A stretch of 64,000 nt of DNA from Papio anubis (Eukaryota; Chordata; Mammalia; Primates; Cercopithecidae). The notes beneath the pieces were generated by a model. The model was not told the origin of the DNA and did no database searches. It worked only from the letters and a program-made list of their open reading frames with translations. Numbering within the stretch: the stretch's first letter is position 1; every line of letters starts with the position of its first letter. Made by a program: the position numbers and the translations under genes. Location of the stretch: contig NC_044978.1 of the NCBI RefSeq assembly GCF_008728515.1, positions 3,491,771 through 3,555,770 on the forward strand, given 5' to 3'. This document shows, in pieces, positions 36,665-48,987 of this stretch.

Positions 36665-39600
36665 AAAAAAGTTCATTAAAAGAGAAACAAGATTACAGTA
36701 GACATAAAGGAAAGAACAAATAGAAAAATCAATAAAAACATATGTGAATTCTTTGAAAAGATTAATAAAATCGACAAACCTTTAGTGACACTCACCAGGA
36801 AAAAGAGAGCGAGAACAATCAAATTAATAAAATCCAGAATGGAAGAGAGGACATCACCTATGACCTTATGGAAATAAAAAAGATCATAGGGGAATACCAT
36901 GAACAATCATAAAAGATTATAGTGAAATACTATGAACAATTGTGCATGCCACAAATTACTCAGATAAAATGGACAAATTCCCAGAAAAACCCAAACTACT
37001 GACACTGACTCAAGAAGACATGGATAAGCTTGAACTGTTAATTTTAAGACTTTAACAGAGAAAATCCCAGGCTCAGAGGGGTTCACTGTGAATTCTACAA
37101 AACATTCAAAGAATTAATACTAATTCTTCACAAACCCTTCCAAAACATACAACAGAAGAGCATACTTCCCCATTCATGCCGTAAAGCCAGTATCACCCTA
37201 ACACTAAAACCAAAGACATCATAAGAAAAAAAATCACACAGTGATAACCGTTATAGCCTAAAAAAAATCCTCGACAAATTATTAGCAACCTTAATTCCAT
37301 CCCATATTAAAAGATCAGACACTGACCAAGTGGAATTTATCACAGTAATGTAAGGTCGGTTCAACATCCAAGAGCCTATCAGTGTAATGCATCATATTCA
37401 CAGAACAAGGCACAAGTTATGGCAATCATCTCAATAGACGGAAGAAAGTAATTTACTATATCTAAAACCTTTTCATGATAAAAATGCTTAATGAACTATA
37501 CATAGGAGGAAACTTCCTCAACTTGATTAAAATTTTAGCAAACTGGACATAGGAAACTTTCATAGCTTGGCTAGAGGCATCTCTGAAAAATCCACAACTA
37601 ACATCATATTTACTGGAGCGAGACTAATGCTTTCTCCCTAATATCAAGAATGAGACAATAATGCCTACTCTAGCCACTTCTATTCAACATCTTGCTAGAT
37701 GTTATAGCCAGGGCAATTACAAAGGAAAAAAAAAGGGAACAGTTAAAATGATCTCCATTTTCAGATGACATGATCACATATATAAACAAATCCTAAGGAA
37801 TCCACAGAAAAACCACTACAGCTAACAAACCACTTCAGCATGAGGCAGCATATAAGGTCAATATACAAAAATAATTTTATTTATATACACTAGCAATAAA
37901 TAATACAAAAATGAAAATTAAGGAAAAAATGCATTGTAATAGCATAAAAATAAAATGTCTAGGCATGCATTTAACAAAAGAAGTACAAAATTTATATGCT
38001 AAGATATGAAACACATTAAAAATCTAAATAAATGGGAAGATATTCTACATTCATGGATCAGGAGACTTAATATTGTTAAGATGGCTACACTCCACAAATT
38101 AATCTTTATCAAAATCTCAGCTGTTTTTATTGCAAAAATAGACTAGCTGATCCAAAAATTCATGTAGAAATTCAAGGGACTCAAAATAGCCGAAATAATA
38201 TTTAAAAAAAGAAGAATTAATTTGGAGGACTCATGTTGCCCAATTTCAAAATTTAGTGCAAAGCTCCAGCAGTCAACACTGTGTGGAGCGGGCATGATGA
38301 CAGACACATAGATCAACGAAATAACATCGAGAGTCCAGATACAAACCCTCACATTTATGGTCAATTCACTTTTGACAAGGGCTCCAGTGCTGGGACAACT
38401 GGAATTCACATGGAAAAGATGGATTTGGACTCAATGTATCACATCACACACAAAAATGAACTCAAAGTGGATCATGCACCTAAATGTAACTGCTAAATCT
38501 ATAAAACTCCTCAATGAAATCACAGGAATAAATCTTTGTGCCCTTGGATTAGGCAATGGTTCCTTAGACACAACTTCAAGATTATAATCAACAAAAGAAA
38601 AAAAATAGATATACTGGACATCATCAAAAATAAGCACTTCTGTATTTCACAAAACACCGTCAAGAAAGTGAAAAGATAACTTTTCACTTTCTTGTGAAAG
38701 TGTGGCGTAAAATATTTGCAAATCATGTATCTGACAAGGACTTGCATCCAGAATATGTAAAGAACTCGCAACTTCGTAATACAAAGCAAATACCCCAATT
38801 AAAAATGGAGAAAATAAGTAAATAAATATTTCTCCAAAGAAAATATACTAATGGCTGATAAACACATAAAGACGTTCTCAACATCATTAATCATTGGGGA
38901 AATGCAAATCAAAACCACAATAAGATACCACTTCACACCCACTACGGTGGCCTTAGAATCAAAAAGACAGAGAATAATCATTGTGAGCCAGGATGTGGCG
39001 ACACTGGAGCCTTCAGACGTTGCCGGTGGGAACGTAAAATGGTGTAGCTGCTTTCAGAAACGTCATTCTTCAAAATAGGAAGCATAGTGTTCCCATACGA
39101 CCCAGAAATTCTGCTCCTGGGTACACGCTCAACAGAAAGATAAACATGTGTCCACACAAAAACTCATACATGAATATTTATAGCAACATTATTCATGATG
39201 GCCAAAAAGTGAGAAAATCCACATTTCCATCTGATGAATGGATAAACAGGATGTGTTTAATTACACAAGGGCAATTCCTTTTTATTATATGGCAATATGA
39301 AGGAATGAAGTACAGGCTTCACAACATGGTTGCTCCTTGAAAACAAGGTGAAAGTGAAAGAAACAGGTCACAAAAGACCCCATGTTGTATGATTGCATTT
39401 ACGTAAGATGTTCAGAAAAGGCAAATCTACAGAGACCAAAAGTAGAGTAGTGAATGTCTGGCGCTGGGATAGATGGGTAAACGACTGTTAATAGGTATGA
39501 GGTTTCTTTTGGGGAGTGATGAAGATGTTAGAAAATTAGGTTAATGATCACACTACTCTGGAAATATACTAAAAATCACTGAATCATAATTTTATTTAAT
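36665..39600 (+). mobile_element. Old L1, about 2.9 kb of ORF2 and 3' end
   Basis: A sense LINE-1 with many stops shows ATTAATAAAATCGACAAACC, CAGAGGGGTTCACTGTGAAT, TCAATATACAAAAATAATTT, AAATGCAAATCAAAACCACA and a 3' UTR-like GGCGCTGGGATAGATGGGTA. It covers the second half of ORF2 in order and is inactive. An Alu sits in its 3' end. Confidence 0.85.
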
Positions 39601-39609
39601 TTAATTAAT

Positions 39610-39905
39610 TTATTTATTTTTGAGACGCAGTCTCACTCTGTCACCCAGGCTGGAGTGCAGTGGCGCCATCTCAGCTCACTGCAACCTCCTCCACCTCCCG
39701 GGTTCATGCCATTCTCCTGCCTCAGCCTCTCAAGTAGCTGGGACTGCAGGTGTCCTCCACCACGCCAGGCTAATTGTTTGTATTTTTAGTAGAGACGGGG
39801 TTTCACCATGTTAGCCAGGTTGGTCTCCATCTCCTGACCTCATGACCCACCTGCCTCGGCCTCCCACAGTGCTGGGATTACAGGTGAGAGCCACCGCGCC
39901 CGGCC
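39610..39905 (-). mobile_element. Alu
   Basis: A complete antisense Alu lies between GAATCATAATTTTA (39,581) and GAATCATAGTTTTA (39,907). Confidence 0.97.
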
Positions 39906-39920
39906 CGAATCATAGTTTTA

Positions 39921-40560
39921 AATGGAAGTTTGGGTATACATAACTATATATCGATAAATCTGTTTGTTAAACAGTGCATGCTATGAATGTGACTTATCAT
40001 TGGTGATGTTAGCTCACCGAGAGCCTGTTTCTCCTCTGTAAATCACCTTCTCCCTCCTATCCATGCTCTACTCTTTGGAAGCAGTTCCCTAAGTGAGGGT
40101 AGAGAGTTAAACTCCACGTCCTTGAGAGAGGAGTAGTGCTGAAACTTATTTGGAATCCTGTATGGGAGATTTCTCTCTTCTCTCTCACTGTTTTATTCAC
40201 TCAGTCATTTTGTATCTGTATGAACTCATGGGATATTGATTTTTTACTTTCAGATGTAATCCCATACGAGATCATTCATTCTGCCACTCGAGTTCTTCCA
40301 GCTTTGGTTCTTGGGAATTCTTTCAGGTTGGGCTTATGTAACTATAAGTGAATTACTTCTTTACAATAACAGTTAAATTGACCTGAACAGATTTGAAAAC
40401 AAACAGCCAATTTCAAATGCTTCGATTCAGCTGAAGAGCAGAGACCTTTCATGTGTGCCCCAGAAAGTGGCCTTTGAGTGTTTTCTGAGTGGTGAGATCA
40501 GTGCATGGCAAGAGTCAGCCATCTTGAAGTGACTGTTGGACCCCTGCACACCAATTAGTT
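39921..40560. other. Non-coding DNA, nothing recognised
   Basis: No gene or clear repeat is visible. Confidence 0.5.
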
Positions 40561-40566
40561 CCTCAG

Positions 40567-40671
40567 AAACAATGCCTGTGGCATAGACAACCCCTACAAA
40601 CAAACAATGCCTGTGGCATAGACAACCCCTACAAACAAACAATGCCTGTGGCATAGACAACCCCTATAAAG
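40567..40671 (+). repeat. 35-bp unit, 3 exact or near-exact copies
   Basis: AAACAATGCCTGTGGCATAG starts units at 40,567, 40,602 and 40,637. The copies are identical except for the end of the last. TGCCTGTGGCA is a short palindrome-like core. Confidence 0.96.
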
Positions 40672-40761
40672 ATGCTGATTCAACCTCCCCACTGGGCATC
40701 AGTTTCGCAAGAGGGTCTGGTGCACCAGTCTTATAAAAGCTGCTGTAAAAAGAACGCTTTC

Positions 40762-40860
40762 TAGGTCGGGGATGGTGGCTCGTCTGGCAGATCCTAGCAC
40801 TTTGGGAGGCCAGGAGTAGGTGGATCGCGAGGTCAAAGATTGAGAACCATGCGGTCGTCA
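40762..40860 (+). mobile_element. Degraded Alu left-arm fragment
   Basis: GTCGGGGATGGTGGCTCGTC, CTAGCACTTTGGGAGGCCAG and GTGGATCGCGAGGTCAAAGA are Alu with indels. Confidence 0.75.
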
Positions 40861-40945
40861 GAAAGCGAGGTGCCTGTCAGGCGGGTGCAAAATCCAGACA
40901 GAGGTTAATCAAAACGGGAATTCTTGACAAACTTTTTGCGCGCGC

Positions 40946-41019
40946 GAAAAGAAAAGAAGAAAAGAAGGAAGAAGAAAAGAAAGAAAAGAAAAGAAAAGAA
41001 AGAAGAAGAAAGAAAAGAA

Positions 41020-41064
<45 letters not shown>

Positions 41065-41066
41065 AG
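40946..41066 (+). repeat. GAAA/GAAGAAA purine repeat
   Basis: About 120 bases are purine-only, ending in perfect (GAAA)n. The repeat follows CGCGCGCG at 40,938-40,945. Confidence 0.95.
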
Positions 41067-41153
41067 CTAGCTTTCTGGAGGGCAGCTGTGGCATAAGTCC
41101 CTACTCGCTGCTCCTTTCTGAGAGTCTGGATTTGTCAGCCTCTTTCCTCAGCC

Positions 41154-41196
41154 CCTCTGTGTCCCCGGGCTTTGGGGGTGTGTCCCCGGGCTTTGG
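41154..41196 (+). repeat. 21-bp tandem duplication
   Basis: Two head-to-tail copies of a phrase beginning GGGCTTTGGGGGTGTG are visible. Confidence 0.85.
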
Positions 41197-41965
41197 GGGT
41201 GGGCTTGCGTGGGTCTGCCCACTGGACACAGGGTGTTCCCGTTTCTGTGTGGGGAGTGCTGGCTGTGAATCTGAACATCAGTTAAGAGTCTCAACTCAAT
41301 TTTGTTACTCATAAAACTAAGTCTAATGTGCAGATAAGAGGTATCAATGCCCCAAGATGCAATTGTCTGATTTTTCCAGTCGTTTTGTTAATGCCCAGGC
41401 AGAGACTTCTACGCCTTCAGACATGCCTGCCTACACCGTGTACTCCCCCTCGCTACAGGCCATGAAAATAGGCAGTTACAGGAATCAGTCGTAATGATTA
41501 CTGTTGGATAAATTGGATAATGAGTAGGACAATGAATTTCACTGGTTTGTCTCTAAGAGTTTTGAGTAATTTTGATGTTTGAATCCTGCTCTGTGTAGCA
41601 ACCGGTATGCTTAGGGTGACTTTAAAAAGGGAGCTCTCGAACTGAAATTTATTCCAAAATAACACTCTCGTGTAAATGTTTGTTCTGTATTTTCTAATAG
41701 AGGCCACACTCTCTTCCTTCAATGAACAGTTTGATGGCTTATTTGTGAATAAAAATATGAGTTGCTAAGGCCTCGTTTTCCCCAAAAGTACGTGGCACCC
41801 AAAGAAATACCTGCCCAGCAGGCACCTCTTAGCAGAGGGGCGTCATCTGAGCTCACTTTCTGAAGGGGTCTCCTTTGTTTTCTTTATACATATATAGTCC
41901 ATGGGAGGTGGTTTTAGCTTGATGGTGTAATGGCCACACGGAGGAGGCACTGGAAGCCCATTCCT

Positions 41966-42051
41966 GCGACTCCCAGCGGGGCTGAGGTGCCCAGGTCTCC
42001 ACGCCCATGCGATGCCCAGCGGGGCTGGGGTGCCCAGGTCTCCACGCCTAG
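41966..42051 (+). repeat. 43-bp tandem duplication
   Basis: Units begin GCGACTCCCAGCGGGGCTGA (41,966) and GCGATGCCCAGCGGGGCTGG (42,009), with a few differences. Confidence 0.92.
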
Positions 42052-42284
42052 GTGGAGATGCTGTAACTTTCCGGGGGCTCTGCACACCTGGGCCTCCCAC
42101 ATGATCCAGTTACCTCCGGTTACCTCCAGTTAGTGGGGTTGAACCCTAATTTTGTTATACGGTGCTCAGGCTGAGACGGGACTCCAGTCTCTTTTGGAAA
42201 CTTGGGGGCTCCAAGGTGAAGAGAGGGCAAAAGTGGGACTGAGAAGGGAGAGCGTTTGAGCTTCAAGCAGCGCCCAGCCCTCCG

Positions 42285-42360
42285 GAGGCTGCGGGCGGAG
42301 GCTGCGGGAGGAGGTGCTGCGGGCGGAGGTGCTGCGGGCGGAGGTGCTGCGGGCGGGGCA
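42285..42360 (+). repeat. 15-bp CpG-rich tandem repeat, about 4 copies
   Basis: GCGGAGGTGCTGCGG repeats three times, with a variant 5' copy. Confidence 0.93.
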
Positions 42361-42361
42361 C

Positions 42362-42379
42362 GGCGCCCTCTGGTGGTCA
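42362..42379 (-). promoter_or_regulatory. CTCF-type motif, reverse, in CpG-rich DNA
   Basis: The minus strand reads ACCACCAGAGGGCGCC, a full match to the extended CTCF consensus including the GCGC flank. It directly follows the 15-bp CpG-rich tandem repeat. Several CpGs in and around it would make binding sensitive to methylation. Confidence 0.6.
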
Positions 42380-42734
42380 CAGGTGGGCGCCGCGGGGCTC
42401 CGTCCCCCAGGCTTTCTGGTCCCCCGTTCCCGTCTCTTTCCCAGCCCCTGACCAGCTGACTCGTTCATGAGACACTGTCCCCAGTCAGGGCTGATCCGTA
42501 CCTCAGCCTTTCTCTCTGGGCACAGGAAGGGGACAGCCAAAGGCTGACCGAAGTTTGTCCCCAGGAGGCTTCCTATGTCACAGTCACAAAATGGTACAAG
42601 CTTCAGCCGCGCAGAACCTGTGGGTGCCCCGTGGGCCCCGCGGAGAGCTTAGGCTTGGCGGGCAGTGGCCATGGGCCCGGGAGGCCTCCGCGGGGGCCTG
42701 GGGTCTTGGAGTGAGCGTGTCCATCGCCGCTTCC

Positions 42735-43147
42735 CCATGTGTGTGTCTCGTGTGTCTTTCATGTGTGTTCCATGTGCGTATTTCATGTGTGTTTCATGTG
42801 CATGTGTGTTTCATGTGTGTTTTGTGTGTTGTGTGCATTTCATGTTTCATGTATGTTTTGTGTGTATTTTGTGTGTTGTGTGCGTGTTTTGTTTGTGTTT
42901 TATGTGTTTCATGTGTGTGAATGTGTTATATGTGTTTCATATGCATGTGTGTTTCATGTGTGTTTTGTGTGTTGTGTGCATGTTTCATGTGTGTTTCATG
43001 TATGTTTTGCTTATATTTTGTGTGTTGTGTGCGTGTTTTTTGTATGTGTTGTTTTGTGTGTTTCACGTGTGTGAATGTGTTATATGTGTGTGTTTCGTGT
43101 GTGGATGTTTTATATATGCATGTGTCGTGTGTACGTTGTGATGTGTG
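42735..43147 (+). repeat. TGTGTTTCATG-type low-complexity tract
   Basis: About 410 bases of TG-rich sequence are built from TGTGT, TTTCATG and TTTTGTG phrases. Higher-order copies such as GTGTTTCATGTGTGTTTTGT recur. Three overlapping open frames rich in Cys, Phe and Val are products of this composition. Confidence 0.95.
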
Positions 43148-43149
43148 GG

Positions 43150-44770
43150 GGAGTGGGTAGATTTATTTATTTTTGTTATCACTAAGCCTTCAGCATTCAA
43201 ATGTTTATGTTTGTTTGTTTTAAAAGTACAACACAGCCTTAATACATTGTGGATCAAGGTTGGGAATACTGTTCCCCAGTTCATCAGGGAAGAGGTGAAG
43301 GAGCTGAGTGAGCCGGGGTGGGGGTGCAGGGAGGGCAGTAACAGCGCAGAGGAAGCCGGTGAGGGAGGAAGCAGCCCTGAGCCCGGCCCCGGCAGAACGC
43401 AGTGCGCACGGGCACCCTGGACCTGGCCCCGGGGCTCAGGCTGGGTGGTCAGGGCAGGAGCAAGGGCCCAGAGCCGGCCTTGGAGCATCTGGTGGAAAGG
43501 CGAACGGGCTGTCCAGGGACCAGATATTTACAACTGTTATATTGGAAAAGGAAAGCATATTTGAATGGAAGCCGTTTATTTGATTTAATGTTCCCAGATA
43601 TTATATATACATAGGATTTGTTTAAACATACTATAAATTAAGTGCACTCTGCCCATCTGCTGTGATTGTAAAATGGACCAGAGAGGTATAAAAGTGCCAT
43701 CTAGTGGGAAAATGGAGAACTGGGTTGAAATATTTACCAGCAGGTTTGTCTTGTCTCTCTTTTCCACCTGTAAAACACATGGATTATGTTATAAAGGGAA
43801 TAATGATAATATCTTATTGCACAGTGCTGGTGAGAAGCAAAGCCCGCTGCATTGTGCACAGCGCATCGCAGGATCCTGAAAGACGTGAATATGGCGATAG
43901 TCTTAACTGTATTCTATTTCCTATTCTTGTTAATCAAGATGATATTATTATTATTAACTATAGTAATCACTGCTGGTTGGACCCACTGGATTTTATGTCT
44001 ATGTTATTCATTTAACAAGCTGTTCACTTAACTCTAGAATGTCCATTTTAACTCTTTTTGGATAGAATTAAATGATAATGACATGAGTGATGTTCTTATG
44101 ATCATGCCCTCTGTGGGGTTGTTAACTGGGCTGCCCAAGAAACTCCTAATTATGTCCACATCCACTATTCCTAGATGCTGTGCTGGCAGCTGCTGGGGTT
44201 CAGTGGAAGCAGGAAGGAGAACCACAGGTCCTCACTCCGAGGATGGCAGCCTGCCATTGCTGTCAGCAGTGAGCACAGACCAACAGCAATACAATGAAAA
44301 GTGCCTTTAAGTGATAAGTGTGGCATCTCAGGAACATGTTTCTTTCTCATATGTAAGTAGCAGCAAAGAGAAACACAGGCCTGATAGAGGAACTGCTATT
44401 CCATGAACTCTACTACCCAACTTCCTTCTCATTTAAATTGTCCCCTGAAGAACTGAAGACGCACAGAAGACCTACATTTCCTGGGCTCAGCGTCTGCCCT
44501 GACAGGCCTTGTGAGCTGGGAGAGGTCACATCCTCGCCTGGAGTTTCATTTCTATGGAATGATTGCTAAAGTCTCCTTCAGCTCTAACAGCTTAGGGGTC
44601 CCCAATAGGTCCCCAATAATCAAATAACATCTTCCACTGGCCTCGTTACTTCCTGACCATTAGCACTTTGGTCAATGCAAAAAAATGAAGGAGTAGATTT
44701 GACTGGATACCAGAGCAGCTTTGAACTTACGTTATTCTGATCTTCAAGGGTAGCAGAAAGAACTCTTCAC
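43150..44770. other. Non-coding DNA with a CTCF-type motif
   Basis: A G-rich stretch runs from 43,290 to 43,500. No gene or mobile element is recognised. Confidence 0.5.
43695..43708 (-). promoter_or_regulatory. CTCF-type motif, reverse
   Basis: The minus strand reads CCCACTAGATGGCA, a full match to the CTCF core. It has the same orientation as the motif 1.3 kb before it. Binding is inferred. Confidence 0.5.
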
Positions 44771-44780
44771 GTGAGGGTTT

Positions 44781-44949
44781 TTTTTAAATTTTTTAATTTT
44801 TTTTATTTTTTATTTTTTGGTGATTGTTGTTTTGAGATGGAGGTCTCCATATGTTGCCTAAGCTGGTCTCAAACTCCTGGCCCCAGCCATCCTCCTGCTT
44901 CAGCCTCTTGAGTAGCTGGGACTACAGTCATGCACCACTGCACCTGGCA
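44781..44949 (-). mobile_element. Alu monomer / AluJ-like fragment
   Basis: GAGATGGAGGTCTCCATATG to CACTGCACCTGGC is about one Alu arm in antisense, after a T-rich tail. Confidence 0.85.
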
Positions 44950-45096
44950 ACATGAGTTTTAACACCCCGAGAAGGATGAAGGAGAAGCCTGGAACCTCAG
45001 ATACAAATGCATAATACTCAGAATTCAGCTAAATTAGAATGAGCAAACTGAGAATCGAAGCCTTTAATTTAGCTGTATACTGAAGCAACACCAGCA

Positions 45097-45323
45097 GCCG
45101 ACCCTCCTGGCTAACATGGTGAAACCCCGTCTCTACTAAAAATTCAGAAAAAATAATTAGCTGGGCATGATAGCATGCACCTGTAATCCCAGCTACTCCA
45201 GAAGCTGGGGCAGGAGAATCGCTTAAACCCGGGAGGTGGAAGTTGCAGTGAGCCTAGATTGCGCCACTGCAATCCAGCCTGGGCGACAGAGTGAGACTCT
45301 GTCTCATTAAAAAAAAAAAAAAA
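45097..45323 (+). mobile_element. 5'-truncated Alu
   Basis: The sense Alu starts at CCTGGCTAACATGGTGAAAC and ends in a pure A-run. Confidence 0.93.
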
Positions 45324-45900
45324 TTAGCTGTATTCTATTTTTACAGACACCAGCACAGCCATAAACATGCTGATAAATCCATCTACTGATTGTCAGATAA
45401 AATATTAAAGGCTGCCCATCACATCACAAACTGCTCATTTATAAAATGGAATCTGAATTTTAAAAACTGTCAAATATGAAAAATAGACCTATCTTGATTT
45501 TTCTTGCCAAATAACAAGCACAATGAAATATCTATCTATATGTGTGTATATATATATATTGCTGAAAAATTATTTTTAATGCCTTTATTTCTTCTATTTA
45601 TTTATCCTATTTTTATTTTAGATTCTGGGCGCGTGCATGCGGGTCATTGTATTGTGTAACGCTGAGATTTGACCTTCTACTGATCCCATTGCCCAGGCAG
45701 AGACCATAACACGCAATAGGTAGTTTTTCAGCCTTCGGCCCCTCCCTTCATCTCCCCTTTTAGAATCCCCAGTGCTGGGCCGGAAGCTGCTGGAGGTGAC
45801 AGGACATTCCCATCTTGATGTCCATGAGTACCCAACGTTCAGCTCCCACTTAGAAGTGAGAACATGTGGCATTTGGTTTTCTGTTTCTACAAAAGTTTGT
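45324..45900. other. Non-coding DNA, short TA repeat
   Basis: (TA)n lies near 45,546-45,560. No gene is visible. Confidence 0.5.
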
Positions 45901-45905
45901 TTTAT

Positions 45906-46200
45906 TTGTTTGTTTGTTTTTGAGACAGAATCTCACTCTGTCCCCCAGGCTGGAGTGCGGTGGTGCGATCTCGGCTCACTGCTACCTCTGCCTCCCAGGT
46001 TCAAGCGATTCTCCTGCCTCAGCCTCCCGAGTAGCTGGGACCACAGGCGCCGCCACCTCGCCCGGCTAGTTTTGTGTATTTTAGTAGAGACGGGGTTTCA
46101 CCATGTTGGCCAGGATGCTCTCAATCTCCTGACCTCATGATCCACCCCCCTCGGCCTCCCAAAGTGCTGGGATTACAGGGGTGAGCCTCCACACCCAGCC
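45906..46200 (-). mobile_element. Alu
   Basis: A complete antisense Alu follows a GTTT-type tail. Confidence 0.96.
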
Positions 46201-47308
46201 CACAGTTTTATTTTTAATGAAGCAATTTCTTGAGAAATACATTCAGATTCACCCAAATCAAATATTAATTTGCTCAAGTATATAAATATTTCTGAGAAAG
46301 TCACTTTTTGTCTTGATGTTTCCTTTTCTGCTTTCTCGTTCTAATAGTGAAGATAATTATTTCAAATGGTGGCAGCAGAAACTTATCAAAGAAAACCCCA
46401 AACCCCAAAACCCATACTTCTGTGTTGTGTTTGATAGTGTTTTCCGTGGGATGACAAAGGTTTTCTAGTCTGTATTGTTTGTAAAGGTGCCTTCCCAACC
46501 ACGCTCTTGGGAGCCATTCTGACTGCCGTTTTGACAGTGTCTGGGCATTGAAGGAACCCACACAATCATCACAGCACGTGAAAATTGCCACCTGTGCACA
46601 GCATCGTCCTTTGAAAGTTCCCGGTGGCTACAAAGCGTGCGCATGTTTCCTGGGGAGTGCTGGGCGCAGTAGAAAAGCTGCAGCCGTACATATAAGATAA
46701 ATTTTGACCCCTCTCTGGATAGATAAGGTAAGACAAACACAAACCCGAACAATTCTCTCCACCAGTGAGTCCACCATACACTGTTACATTTGTAAAGACA
46801 ATTGCCTGATACCCAAGGGCAAAGGAGAGGGAACTAGTTTGCTGAACACTATGTATGCCCGTTATTGTGGGAGGCAGCTTGAATATAGTCTCTTCTCTGA
46901 AAGTTAGAATTCAATGGAAAATGACAGTAAGCTATATACTGTGTGCCACATATAGTACACACTGTAAACAGCAGTTTGGGCTCTCAACCAATATTACTAG
47001 TTTTCTTATGAGAAAGGGAGAAGAAACATGGGAGAGGCCCAAGTGGAGAAGGAGGCAGCCGAGGAACGAGGAAGAGGCAAGGCCTGGACGGGAGCTGGGC
47101 TCTGCCGACACCGTGGTTCCAGTGTTACAGCCTCCAGAGCCGGGAGAGAAATCTGGGCTATTCAGCCACCCTGGTGGGTTGTGGTAATTTGTTACAGAAC
47201 CCAAAGGAAAGTAACACAGCATCTAAAGGTGAGGAAACCCAGGGACCAGAGAGGCAGTGAAGCTGGAGTGCCCGAGTGCTTCAGGTATCAGAAATAGTCG
47301 TTTTCATT
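46201..47308. other. Non-coding DNA, nothing recognised
   Basis: No gene or clear repeat is visible. Confidence 0.5.
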
Positions 47309-47336
47309 TTCATTCTCTCTCTCTTTCTCTCTCTCT

Positions 47337-47386
<50 letters not shown>
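47309..47386 (+). repeat. CT then CA microsatellite
   Basis: (CT)n with TTT interruptions is followed by about 22 CA dinucleotides. Confidence 0.96.
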
Positions 47387-47388
<2 letters not shown>

Positions 47389-47809
47389 CATTCCTCACTG
47401 AAGAATTGCTCCAAACAGTTATTTGTAGTTTATGGGATTGCCTTGGAAAGGAAGAAATGTTCTCCTAAAAGAGGCTTGGCCTGCTGTGAATAATGAACAC
47501 ATCTGCATACAACAAGCGGGAAGCAGGTGGGACAGTTGGGGTGGGGCCCACAGGGCGCGCCAGGAATCCATGAGACTGTGGCCGCCACCTCTGCCTGGAC
47601 AAAGAGAAGCCCTCCCAGGTGACAGGTGGCCTCAGAGATGTCTTGTGGAAAGGACATTCACAGAGAGGATTGCCCTGACCACACAGGGCCGGCAGAGCCT
47701 CCGTGCAGTCGGGAAATTCCCTACAGGTGAGCTCTGGGACACTGCTGGCTGGAATGTTGAAAATCCTCTCACACGAGCCAAGGGAAAGACCCATTCTTTC
47801 TTTCCCTTT

Positions 47810-48112
47810 TCTTTTCTTTTCTTTTTTTTTTTTTGAGACACAGTCTCACTCTGTAGGCCAGACTGGAGTGCAGTGGCCTGATCTCGGCTCACTGCAAGCT
47901 CCGCCTCCCGGGGTCACGCCATTCTCCTGCCTCAGCCTCCCGAGTAGCTGGGACTACAGGCGCCGCCACCACGCCCGGCTAATTTTTTGTATTTTAGTAG
48001 AGACGGCGTTTCACTATGTTGGCCAGGATGGTCTTGATCTCCTGACCTCGTGATCCGCCCTCCTCGGCTCCCAAAGTGCTGGGATTACAGGCGTGAGCCA
48101 CCACACCTGGCC
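47810..48112 (-). mobile_element. Alu with 13-bp target duplication
   Basis: The antisense Alu lies between GGGAAAGACCCAT at 47,782-47,794 and 48,114-48,126. Confidence 0.97.
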
Positions 48113-48126
48113 TGGGAAAGACCCAT

Positions 48127-48960
48127 CCTGAATAGGACCGGTGAATGGAGTGGAAAATCACAGAAAAACGCCAGGATGAGGGGAGAAGTGGACCTGAACA
48201 GGTGAGATGGAGACATGCCCCTTAGCAAAATGGGGAGCATTTCCTCTAATGCTTTCATGAGACAGGCCCACAGGTAAGGCCATGAGTGGGTCATGTATAA
48301 TGTAAATGTATTATTTCTGAAGCCTTTCTTAAATATCTTAAACATATGATTCTCCTTCCAAAGTTTCGTTTCCCTCTTTCGAGTGTAGAGCAATAACCAG
48401 CCACTGGTGCCCAGGGTGCCGCAGGTGAGAACCGCGGCGTCCATCACCAGCGTGGCCTCATCGCCCGCTGGCCCAGAGCACCGCTCACGTCAGAAGGGAG
48501 GCAGCTCTGGAGAGGGTCACAGACAGCCTCTCTGAGGGTTTAGGATCAAAACTATTCAAGAACATTTCCAACTTTTAAAATTGGAAAAAAACCAAAACTG
48601 TGCCGCCTAGAGCACTATGGTAACGCGCGCCTCATCAATGTCAGTGACATTTCCCTGACTCGGGGGTGTGACCAATAACCCGAGCCCCGGCGCACGGGAC
48701 GCTTCCCGCAGGTGGTGGGAAGCCCGCGGCTCAAACACGAAAGCGGCCGCGGCTGCGGGAGAGGGAAGCCCAGAGCTGGTGCAGAGCTCAGCCCCTCTGT
48801 CTGGGCATCAGGGACCTCGGGCGGCTTCTCACGATTAGTGCCACCGCCCCCAGGGCCAACGCTTCCGCATTCACGTGGAAGGGAAAGAGAAAGCATTTAT
48901 TCCGACAGGACATCCAGATCCTCAACCTCTGCCCGGGATGCTGACTCGGAGCCAGTCACT
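48127..48960. other. Non-coding DNA, GC rising to the right
   Basis: There is no gene. CpGs become frequent after about 48,430 (for example GGTAACGCGCGCCTCATCAA). Confidence 0.5.
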
Positions 48961-48987
48961 GTGGCGGGGTGCTGCGGCCCGCCGCCT

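Larger units (their letters stand above)
41920..42720. promoter_or_regulatory. CpG-rich block, possible CpG island
   Basis: The GC content is clearly above its surroundings and CpGs are frequent (GCGGGCGGAGGTGCTGCGGG, GGCGCCGCGGGGCTCCG, CCGCGGAGAGC). It includes two tandem repeats and a strong CTCF-type motif. I see no coding exon. A promoter of a non-coding transcript is possible but not shown. Confidence 0.4.

Noticed and set aside
42665..43160. Cys-rich open frames resembling small secreted proteins
   Set aside because: Three overlapping phases give the same composition from a TG-rich tract, which is a low-complexity effect.
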